Assembly (NCBI RefSeq): GCF_012276755.1
Contig: NZ_JAAXKX010000011.1
Coordinates: 53,556 to 117,555 of the forward strand
DNA: 64,000 bases
Direction of reading: 5' to 3'
DNA from: Marichromatium bheemlicum
GTDB lineage: Bacteria; Pseudomonadota; Gammaproteobacteria; Chromatiales; Chromatiaceae
In this document: piece after piece, positions 57,399-64,000 of the stretch
How the letters are laid out: every line of letters begins with the position of its first letter
Position numbering within the stretch: position 1 is the first letter of the stretch
Notes under the pieces: model-generated
The model's input: only the letters and a program-made list of their open reading frames with translations
The model's database searches: none
What the model was told of the DNA's origin: nothing
Position numbers and translations under genes: made by a program

Positions 57399-58760
57399 CT
57401 AGCCAAAGAGCCGGGACAGATCGACATAGAAGGCGAGCGACATCAGCCCCGCCAACACCACCAACCCGAACTTCTGCGCCTGTAGCTGCGCACCCTCAGA
57501 GAGCGGGCTGCCCTTGACCCACTCGATCAGGAAGTAGACCAAGTGACCGCCGTCGAGCATCGGGATCGGCAACAGGTTGAGCACACCGAGGCTGATACTG
57601 ACCACGGCAAGGAACTTGACGAAGGCATCGAGCCCGTAGCTGGCCGTCCGCCCAGCGGTCTCGGCGATGGTGATCGGGCCGCTGAGGTTCTCCACCGAGG
57701 CCTGGCCGACCAGCATCCGCCCGACCACCTTGAGCATCATCACGCTGGTGTCCAGGGTCTTGTCGGCAGCCTTGCCGAGTGCCTCGATCGGGCCGTAATG
57801 GACCTCGACGCGATAGTCGGCCATCAGGTCCTCGGGCATCTCGACCCCGGCGCCGATGCGGCCAGTGCGCCCACCCTCGGCGTCCTCCACCGCGCGCGGG
57901 ATCACCGTCAACGACAGCGGCTCGCCAGCACGCAGGATCTCGACGGTGATCGGTGTCTGCGGGCGCTCGCGCACCCAGTCGACCCAATCACGCCAACCGG
58001 CGATGACGACCCCATCGGCGCTGAGGATGCGGTCCCCAGGCATGAACCCGGCTTGTTCGGCCGGCTCCCCGGCCACCACTCGACCGATCACCGGCGCCAC
58101 CCGCGGGCGCTCGGGTTCGAGCCCGAGCCGGTCGACCAGATCGGGCGACTCGGCGATCGCAGCCAGAGCCGCGGCCGGCAATACGCGCATCGCCTCGGCA
58201 CCATCCTGCTCGCGCACCTGGACCGCCACGGCCTTACCCTCGAGCGCCTCGGCGGTGAGGGCGAACAGCGCCGTCTCCCAGCTCTGCACCGGGCGATCAC
58301 CGATACGCAATAGCTCGTCACCGGGGGCAAAGCCGGCCTCTGCGGCCACCGACTTGGCGGCGACCTCGCCGATCACCGGACGCAGCCCGGTGTCACCGGC
58401 GACGAACAGCCCCCAGTAGGCGAGCACCGCGAAGAGCAGGTTGAACAGCGGCCCGGCGACCACCACTGCAGTGCGCTTCCACAGCCGCTGACGGTTGAAG
58501 GCGCGATGCCGCTCGGCCTCGTCGACCGCCGCCTCACGCTCGTCGAGCATCCGTACATAACCGCCGAGCGGGATGGCGGCGATCACGTACTCGGTCTCGT
58601 CGCCACCGCGCCAACGCAACAAGGGTCGACCGAAACCGATCGAGAAGCGCAACACCTTGATCCCCACCCGTCGCGCGACCCAGAAGTGGCCGAACTCGTG
58701 GACCGCGATCAGGATCCCGAGGGCGACGATGAAGGCGACGATGGTGAAGAGAAGATCCAT
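57399..58760 (-). CDS. rseP: RIP metalloprotease RseP
   Basis: RseP cleaves anti-sigma factors inside the membrane in the envelope stress response. The 453-residue protein has the zinc motif HEFGH at residues 21-25, two PDZ domains (about 125-205 and 215-290, including AGFAPGDELLRIGDRPVQSW and AGFMPGDRILSADGVVIAGW) and the second active-site motif PIPMLDGGHLVY near residue 395. ATG at 58760, 6 bp after the dxr stop. Confidence 0.96.
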   Translation of the reverse strand: MDLLFTIVAFIVALGILIAVHEFGHFWVARRVGIKVLRFSIGFGRPLLRWRGGDETEYVIAAIPLGGYVRMLDEREAAVDEAERHRAFNRQRLWKRTAVVVAGPLFNLLFAVLAYWGLFVAGDTGLRPVIGEVAAKSVAAEAGFAPGDELLRIGDRPVQSWETALFALTAEALEGKAVAVQVREQDGAEAMRVLPAAALAAIAESPDLVDRLGLEPERPRVAPVIGRVVAGEPAEQAGFMPGDRILSADGVVIAGWRDWVDWVRERPQTPITVEILRAGEPLSLTVIPRAVEDAEGGRTGRIGAGVEMPEDLMADYRVEVHYGPIEALGKAADKTLDTSVMMLKVVGRMLVGQASVENLSGPITIAETAGRTASYGLDAFVKFLAVVSISLGVLNLLPIPMLDGGHLVYFLIEWVKGSPLSEGAQLQAQKFGLVVLAGLMSLAFYVDLSRLFG

Positions 58761-58766
58761 ATGCGA

Positions 58767-59954
58767 CTAGCTGACCCGCTGTCTGACGAACAGTTCCGCG
58801 CGTTCGCGCGCCTGGCGGTCGACCTCGAGCAGGAAGGCGACATCCACGCCCTCGACCGAGGCATTGGGGATGGCCTCGAGGGTACCACCGACCACGGCGG
58901 CGATACCGGGGAAGTCGATACGCCCGTCGAGGAAGGCGGCCACCGCGACCTCGTTGGCGGCGTTGAGCACCGCCGGCGCCGTTCCGCCCTGTTCGGCGGC
59001 CTGGAAGGCCAGCGCCAGACAGGGGAAGCGCTCGAAGTCCGGGGCCTGGAAATCGAGCCGGGCGACGGCGAACAGATCGAGCGGCTCAACCCCGGAGGCG
59101 AAGCGCTCGGGCCAGGCCATGGCCTGGGCGATCGGGGTACGCATATCGGGGTTGCCGAGTTCGGCGAGCACCGAACCGTCGGTGTACTGCACCAACGAGT
59201 GGATCATGCTCTGCGGGTGCACCACCACCTGGATGTGACGGGTATCGGTGCCGAACAGCCAACAGGCCTCGATCACCTCCAGCCCCTTGTTCATCATCGT
59301 CGCCGAATCGACCGAGATCTTGCGCCCCATCGCCCAGGTCGGATGGGCACAGGCCTGCTCCGGGGTGGCGCCGGCGATGCGCTCGATCGACCAGTCACGG
59401 AAGGGTCCGCCGGAGGCGGTGAGCAGGATGCGCTCGACCCCGACGCGCTCGAGCCCGTCGGCAAAGTTCGGCGGCAGGCACTGGAAGATGGCGTTGTGCT
59501 CACTGTCGATCGGCAGCAACTCGGCGCCGCTGTCGGCGACGGCCTGCATCAGCAGCGCACCGGCGACCACCAGCGACTCCTTGTTGGCGAGCAGCACCCG
59601 CTTGCCGACGCGCGCGGCGGCCAGGGTCGGACGCAGCCCGGCGGCACCGACGATGGCGGCCATCACATAGTCGGCCTCGGGCATCGCCGCGACCTGCTCG
59701 AGTCCCTCGACACCCTCGAGCACCTCGGGCCGGCCGGGCATGTCGGCGAGCAGCGCACGTAGCCGTGCGGCGGCGGCGGGATCGACCATCACCGCAAACA
59801 GCGGACGGTGCGCACGGCACTGCTCGGCCATGCGCTCGGCATCGGTGTTGGCGGTCAGGGCCACGGCCCGGAAGCGGTCGGGATGGCGGGCGAGCACGTC
59901 GAGCGTGCTGACCCCGATCGACCCCGTCGAGCCAAGTACGGTCACGCCTATCAC
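58767..59954 (-). CDS. dxr: 1-deoxy-D-xylulose 5-phosphate reductoisomerase
   Basis: Dxr makes MEP, the first committed intermediate of the non-mevalonate isoprenoid pathway that feeds carotenoids, bacteriochlorophyll phytyl tails and undecaprenol. The 395-residue protein has the NADPH site [17 protein letters not shown], the [10 protein letters not shown] motif, metal and substrate residues in [15 protein letters not shown] and [10 protein letters not shown]. The GTG at 59954 follows the cdsA stop with no gap. Confidence 0.96.
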   Translation of the reverse strand: MIGVTVLGSTGSIGVSTLDVLARHPDRFRAVALTANTDAERMAEQCRAHRPLFAVMVDPAAAARLRALLADMPGRPEVLEGVEGLEQVAAMPEADYVMAAIVGAAGLRPTLAAARVGKRVLLANKESLVVAGALLMQAVADSGAELLPIDSEHNAIFQCLPPNFADGLERVGVERILLTASGGPFRDWSIERIAGATPEQACAHPTWAMGRKISVDSATMMNKGLEVIEACWLFGTDTRHIQVVVHPQSMIHSLVQYTDGSVLAELGNPDMRTPIAQAMAWPERFASGVEPLDLFAVARLDFQAPDFERFPCLALAFQAAEQGGTAPAVLNAANEVAVAAFLDGRIDFPGIAAVVGGTLEAIPNASVEGVDVAFLLEVDRQARERAELFVRQRVS

Positions 59955-60785
59955 TTATCGAACTCCGATCAAGGTAGTGCCCAACAGGAACAGGGGCGCG
60001 GCCGCGGTCAGGCTGTCGATACGATCGAGCATGCCGCCATGGCCGGGCAGGAGCTGGCCCGAGTCCTTCACGCCACAGCGGCGCTTGAGCAGGCTTTCAT
60101 AGAGATCCCCGGTCACCGAGATCAGTGCGGTGACGGCACTGACCAACAGCAGCAGGAGGCCATGCAGCGGCGCGAGCCCCTGGAGCCAGGCGAACACCAG
60201 CGCGCACAGCACCGCCCCCAGGACACCACCATAGACCCCGGCGCGGGTCTTACCGGGGCTGAGCACCGGGGCGAGCTTGGTGCGCCCCCAGCGCCGCCCG
60301 ACGAAATAAGCGCCGGTATCGGCGCTCCAGATCACGAACAGCAGAAAGAGCACCAGCGCCGGCCCACCGGAGGCGTCGTGCAGTGTCGTCAGCGCCGCCC
60401 AGGGGGCGATCAGCACCAGCAGGCCGACGACCAGCAGCCGCAGATCAACACCGACGCCAGACTCGATCTGACGCATTCGCAACAGTCGCCAGGTCTGCCA
60501 CAGCCACCACAGCGCACTGGCGATGGTCAACCACAACAGCCCTTGTGGGGATGACCAGAGCAGCATCATGGCGCCGCCCACGAGCAGCGGATAGAGCGCC
60601 CGCAGGCGCTGATCGGCAACGCCGGCGAGGGTCGCCCATTCCCAAGCACCGATCCCGATCACCCCGGCCAGGACCAGCGCAAACAGCGGCGTCGGCAGCC
60701 ACAGCACCGCGCCGATGACCAGCGGGACCAGAGCCAATGCGGTGAGCGTGCGCTGGCGCAGCGCGCTTGTCGTTGCAACGGCCAT
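59955..60785 (-). CDS. cdsA: phosphatidate cytidylyltransferase
   Basis: CdsA makes CDP-diacylglycerol, the precursor used by pssA and pgsA. The 276-residue protein has about eight transmembrane helices and the signature SVTGDLYESLLKRRCGVKDS with GHGGMLDRIDSL after it. The ATG at 60785 lies 4 bp after the uppS stop. Confidence 0.95.
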   Translation of the reverse strand: MAVATTSALRQRTLTALALVPLVIGAVLWLPTPLFALVLAGVIGIGAWEWATLAGVADQRLRALYPLLVGGAMMLLWSSPQGLLWLTIASALWWLWQTWRLLRMRQIESGVGVDLRLLVVGLLVLIAPWAALTTLHDASGGPALVLFLLFVIWSADTGAYFVGRRWGRTKLAPVLSPGKTRAGVYGGVLGAVLCALVFAWLQGLAPLHGLLLLLVSAVTALISVTGDLYESLLKRRCGVKDSGQLLPGHGGMLDRIDSLTAAAPLFLLGTTLIGVR

Positions 60786-60789
60786 GCAA

Positions 60790-61578
60790 TCAACCCCGTC
60801 CATAGCGACCGACCGCGCTCAGCGCCTCGACCTGCTCGCCGGTGCGGCCGAAGCGGCGCTGACGGCCGGCGTAGAAATCGAGCGCCTCGGCAAAGGCCGA
60901 GGCATCGAAGTCCGGCCACAACACCGGACTGAAGAAGAGCTCCGAGTAGGCCGACTGCCAGAGCATGAAATTGCTCAGGCGTTGTTCTCCACCCGTGCGG
61001 ATGAAGAGGTCGGGCTCGGGGAGATCGGGAAAGGAGAGGCGTTCGGAGAGCGCCGATTCATCGATACTGGCGGGGTCGAGCACCCCGGCCTGGACATCGG
61101 CGACGAGCTGGCGGGCGGCACGGATGATGTCCCAACGCCCACCGTAATTGGCCGCCACCTGGAGATTGAGGCCATTGTTGTCGGCGGTCAGTTGCTCGGC
61201 CTCGGCGATACGCTGCTGCAAGCGTTCGGGAAAGGCCGTGCGCTCACCGATCACGCGCAGCCGCACATCATGCTGATGCAGCCGCCGCACCTCGCCGCGC
61301 AACGCACTCATGAACAACTCCATGAGGATGTTGACCTCGGAGGGCGGGCGACGCCAGTTCTCGCTACTAAAGGCGAACAGGGTCAGCGTACCGATACCGC
61401 GTCGCACGCTCTCCTCGACCACCGCGCGCACGCTCTTGACGCCTTCGCGGTGACCAGCTGTACGCGGCTTCCCTCGCCGCTTTGCCCAGCGCCCGTTGCC
61501 GTCCATGATGATGGCGACATGCTCGGGTACCGGGGTCTCGGGGACGGCGATAACGCCGGGAGACGTTGCAGTTTCCAC
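60790..61578 (-). CDS. uppS: isoprenyl transferase (undecaprenyl diphosphate synthase)
   Basis: UppS makes the C55 lipid carrier for cell wall synthesis. The 262-residue cis-prenyltransferase has HVAIIMDGNGRWAKRRG (catalytic Asp about residue 26), the NYGGRWDI stretch, and the C-terminal RTGGEQRLSNFMLWQSAYSE. The start appears to be GTG at 61578 with no clear Shine-Dalgarno, so the true start may be slightly downstream. Confidence 0.95.
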   Translation of the reverse strand: METATSPGVIAVPETPVPEHVAIIMDGNGRWAKRRGKPRTAGHREGVKSVRAVVEESVRRGIGTLTLFAFSSENWRRPPSEVNILMELFMSALRGEVRRLHQHDVRLRVIGERTAFPERLQQRIAEAEQLTADNNGLNLQVAANYGGRWDIIRAARQLVADVQAGVLDPASIDESALSERLSFPDLPEPDLFIRTGGEQRLSNFMLWQSAYSELFFSPVLWPDFDASAFAEALDFYAGRQRRFGRTGEQVEALSAVGRYGRG

Positions 61579-61610
61579 AATACTTAAGAACAGCCTGGCA
61601 CCGTGTCGGG

Positions 61611-62168
61611 TCAGATCGACATCAGGTCCTCTTCCTTCTCGGCCAGGACTGCGTCGATCTCCTTGACGTTCTGGTCGGTGAGCTTCTGTACGATCTCCTG
61701 ACCGCGGCGCTCGTCGTCCTCGGAGATCATCTTCTCCTTGACCAGCTCCTTGAGCTCATTGTTGGCATCGCGGCGGATGTTACGAATCGCCACGCGTGCC
61801 TGCTCAGCCTCGTTGCGAGCGACCTTGATCAGGTCGCGACGGCGCTCCTCGGTCAACGGCGGCATCGGCACGCGGATCACGGTACCGGCGGAGTTCGGGT
61901 TGAGACCGAGATCGGACTGCATGATCGCCTTCTCGATCGCCTGCACCATGCCCTTCTCCCAGGGCACCACGCTGATGGTGCGAGCATCCTCGGCATTGAT
62001 GTTGGCGACCTGGCGGATCGGCACATCGGAGCCGTAGTAGGAGACCATGATGTGGTCGAGCAGCGAGGGATGGGCACGACCCGTGCGAATCTTCGCCAGT
62101 TCGTGCGACAGCGCCTCGACGCTCTTGGCCATGCGGTCTGCAGCGTCTTTCTTGATATCGTCGATCAT
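61611..62168 (-). CDS. frr: ribosome recycling factor
   Basis: RRF splits the post-termination ribosome with EF-G. The 185-residue protein starts [20 protein letters not shown] and has the family core [20 protein letters not shown] and the helical [20 protein letters not shown]. It starts 1 bp after the pyrH stop. Confidence 0.97.
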   Translation of the reverse strand: MIDDIKKDAADRMAKSVEALSHELAKIRTGRAHPSLLDHIMVSYYGSDVPIRQVANINAEDARTISVVPWEKGMVQAIEKAIMQSDLGLNPNSAGTVIRVPMPPLTEERRRDLIKVARNEAEQARVAIRNIRRDANNELKELVKEKMISEDDERRGQEIVQKLTDQNVKEIDAVLAEKEEDLMSI

Positions 62169-62169
62169 G

Positions 62170-62898
62170 TTAGTTCCCGCTTACGACCAGCGAGCCGATG
62201 TCCTCGCCGCGGACCAGCCGCAACAGTGCACCCGACTCGTTGATGTTCATTACACGCAGTGGCATTCCATGGTCCCGACAGAGCACGATCGCCGTCGTAT
62301 CCATGACCTTGAGACCCTCGCGCAGCGCCTGATCGTAGCTGATCCGGCTATAGAAGCGCGCGTCGGGATCCTGGACCGGGTCGGCGGAATAGATGCCGTC
62401 GACCTTGGTCGCCTTGACCAGCAGTTCGGCGCCGACCTCGATCGCGCGCAGGCTGGCGGCTGAATCGGTGGTGAAGAAGGGGTTACCGGTGCCGGCGGCG
62501 AAGATCACCACCCGCCCCTTGTCGAGATGACGCATGGCGCGGCGACGAATGTAGTCCTCGCACACCTGGTTGATCTTCAGCGCCGACATCACCCGACAGG
62601 AGACCCCCAGACGCTCGAGCGCATCCTGCATCGCCAAGGCATTCATCACCGTGGCCAGCATCCCCATCTGGTCACCGGTGACGCGATCCATGCCCCGCGC
62701 CGCCAGACCGGCGCCGCGGAAGATGTTACCGCCACCGATGACCAGCGCGACCTGGATGCCATCGGCGGCTAAGTCGCGGACCTCGCAGGCGAAGCGCTCG
62801 AGGACATCCGGGTCGATGCCGTGCGCCCCTCCCCCCATCAGCGCCTCACCGCTGAGTTTGAGCAAAATGCGTCGATAGGCTGGGGCGGCGGCGGTCAT
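62170..62898 (-). CDS. pyrH: UMP kinase
   Basis: PyrH phosphorylates UMP to UDP and is hexameric. The 242-residue protein has [54 protein letters not shown] and [20 protein letters not shown]. It belongs to the tsf-pyrH-frr unit. Confidence 0.97.
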   Translation of the reverse strand: MTAAAPAYRRILLKLSGEALMGGGAHGIDPDVLERFACEVRDLAADGIQVALVIGGGNIFRGAGLAARGMDRVTGDQMGMLATVMNALAMQDALERLGVSCRVMSALKINQVCEDYIRRRAMRHLDKGRVVIFAAGTGNPFFTTDSAASLRAIEVGAELLVKATKVDGIYSADPVQDPDARFYSRISYDQALREGLKVMDTTAIVLCRDHGMPLRVMNINESGALLRLVRGEDIGSLVVSGN

Positions 62899-62970
62899 GC
62901 CCGGTGTACCTCGTCAGGGTTGCGGTCGGGAGAAGAAGCGTTTGATGTTGGCTCAGGATACAGCAGACGA

Positions 62971-63858
62971 TCAGCTGCCGCGAACCTGGGCCATCACCTC
63001 CTCGGCGAAGTTCTCGGTCTTCTTCTCGATGCCCTCGCCGACCTCGACGCGCGAGAAACGGCGCACCTGGGCACCGGCCTGCTTGAGCAGCTTCTCGACC
63101 GACTGGTCGGGATCCTTGACGAAGGATTGACCGAGCAGGGTGACCTCTTCGAGGTACTTACGCACCCGACCCTCGATGATCTTCTCGACGATCGCCTCGG
63201 GCTTGCCGCTCTCGAGCGCCTGTGCCTTGAAGATCTCGCGTTCCTTGGCCAGCGACTCGGCCGGCACCTGATCGGCGCTGACGCACATCGGCTTGGTGGC
63301 CGCCACGTGCATGGCAATGTCGTGACCGAGGGCGGCGTCACCACCGACGAGTTCGACCACCACGCCAATACGTGCACCGTGGCGATAGCTGTGCAGGGTC
63401 CCCTCGACGTCATCAAAGCGCACCAGGCGACGCAGCTGGATGTTCTCACCGATCTTGGCGACCAGGGCGGCACGGGCGCTCTCGACGGTGGACTCGGCAT
63501 CACCGGCGAGCGGCAGCGCGGCGAGGGCCTCGACATCGGCCGCATCGCTGTCGAGCGCAGTGGCCACGGCGGCCTCGGCGAAGGCCTCGAAGTTGGAGTC
63601 CTTGGCAACGAAGTCGGTCTCGCAGTTGACCTCGAGCTGCACGCCGCGCTTGCCGTCCTCGGCGATGGCGATCATCACCACACCCTCGGCTGCGGTACGG
63701 CCGGACTTCTTCGCCGCCTTTGCCTGGCCGGACTTGCGCATCGCCTCGATGGCCGCCTCGATGTCGCCGTTGCTCTCCACCAGCGCCTTCTTGCACTCCA
63801 TCATGCCAGCGCCGGTGCGCTCACGCAGTTCCTTCACCAATGCCGCGGTAATCGCCAT
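62971..63858 (-). CDS. tsf: translation elongation factor Ts
   Basis: EF-Ts is the nucleotide exchange factor of EF-Tu. The 295-residue protein has [20 protein letters not shown] with ECKKAL, and the core [17 protein letters not shown]. It is near the edge of the contig; rpsB would be expected upstream and is cut off. A short GC stem (cgcccgcaggggcg on the minus strand, about 63880) lies in the leader. Confidence 0.97.
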   Translation of the reverse strand: MAITAALVKELRERTGAGMMECKKALVESNGDIEAAIEAMRKSGQAKAAKKSGRTAAEGVVMIAIAEDGKRGVQLEVNCETDFVAKDSNFEAFAEAAVATALDSDAADVEALAALPLAGDAESTVESARAALVAKIGENIQLRRLVRFDDVEGTLHSYRHGARIGVVVELVGGDAALGHDIAMHVAATKPMCVSADQVPAESLAKEREIFKAQALESGKPEAIVEKIIEGRVRKYLEEVTLLGQSFVKDPDQSVEKLLKQAGAQVRRFSRVEVGEGIEKKTENFAEEVMAQVRGS

Positions 63859-63915
63859 GTCTAAGCTACCTCTGTCGCCCCTGCGGGCGATTGAAATCGG
63901 AATCTCGGAAAGGGC

Positions 63916-64000
63916 CCCCCCCCCAAGCGGGGGGGGGGGGGGGGGGGGGGTAATTTGGGGGGCGGGCCGCGCCCCCCCGCCCCCCCCGGGGGGGGGGGGG
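63916..64000. other. homopolymer G/C contig end, probable sequencing or assembly artefact
   Basis: The last ~85 bases are runs of C and G (over 20 consecutive G in places), unlike anything else in the window and in a spot where rpsB coding sequence should begin within a short distance. It should not be read as biological sequence without checking. Confidence 0.85.

Overview
The window is GC-rich chromosomal DNA, almost fully packed with genes. It most likely comes from a purple sulfur bacterium (Gammaproteobacteria, Chromatiaceae). The evidence is a set of light-harvesting antenna peptide genes with a PpsR/CrtJ-type operator (19.6-20.5 kb), a complete bidirectional NAD-linked [NiFe]-hydrogenase operon (hoxEFUYHW, 13.7-19.5 kb), glycogen metabolism genes, and a gammaproteobacterial gene order elsewhere (tsf-pyrH-frr-uppS-cdsA-dxr-rseP-bamA-skp-lpxD-fabZ-lpxA-lpxB-rnhB; ubiG-HAD phosphatase-yciK). 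The genus is not certain; Marichromatium, Allochromatium or Thiocystis-like organisms would all fit.

Layout. 0-2.9 kb: RND efflux pump (5' part only) with its periplasmic adaptor. 3-4.4 kb: bioA. 4.4-8.5 kb: a poorly understood pair, a DUF3482 GTPase and a DUF2868 membrane protein carrying a long Pro-Glu rod. 8.7-11.3 kb: leuA with a structured leader ending in an attenuator-like terminator, divergent from an Lrp/AsnC regulator. 11.5-13.5 kb: an orphan ORF, a patatin-like phospholipase and pssA. 13.7-19.5 kb: hox operon with one extra small gene of unknown function between hoxY and hoxH. 19.6-20.5 kb: antenna genes in the order alpha (with an acidic Ala/Pro/Glu tail), beta, alpha. 20.7-27.1 kb: glycogen cluster glgA, DUF4912, GH57 (DUF1957) and glgX, interrupted by a repeat island. 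27.2-34 kb: MFS transporter, aroC, tolC, YheT-like hydrolase, Cys-rich lipoprotein, DUF2333 protein. 34.4-37 kb: acetate permease unit (DUF485-actP) and a PilZ protein. 37.1-44.7 kb: pgpA, thiL, nusB, riboflavin genes (ribH, a ribB-type gene with a degenerate ribA half, ribE, ribD), nrdR and glyA. 44.9-49.3 kb: ubiG, HAD phosphatase, squalene-synthase-like gene, yciK-like SDR and an MFS transporter. 49.6-63.9 kb: DUF4124 protein and the envelope/lipid A/isoprenoid/translation cluster. The last ~85 bases are homopolymer G/C runs that look like a contig-end artefact.

How it fits together. Hox hydrogenase links H2 to NAD(P)H, the antenna genes supply light energy, and the glycogen genes store and release carbon, which suits an anoxygenic phototroph that lives on light by day and ferments stored carbon in the dark. 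Acetate uptake by ActP fits photoheterotrophic growth.

Most interesting for follow-up: the DUF3482/DUF2868 module; the antenna operon with the tailed alpha subunit and two PpsR-like operators sitting on its promoter; the extra hox ORF; a YciK homologue that has lost both its catalytic Ser and Tyr; a RibBA whose cyclohydrolase half lacks its zinc ligands; and a family of intergenic elements (four copies here) bounded by inverted ~33-bp ends, one of which has expanded into tandem arrays.
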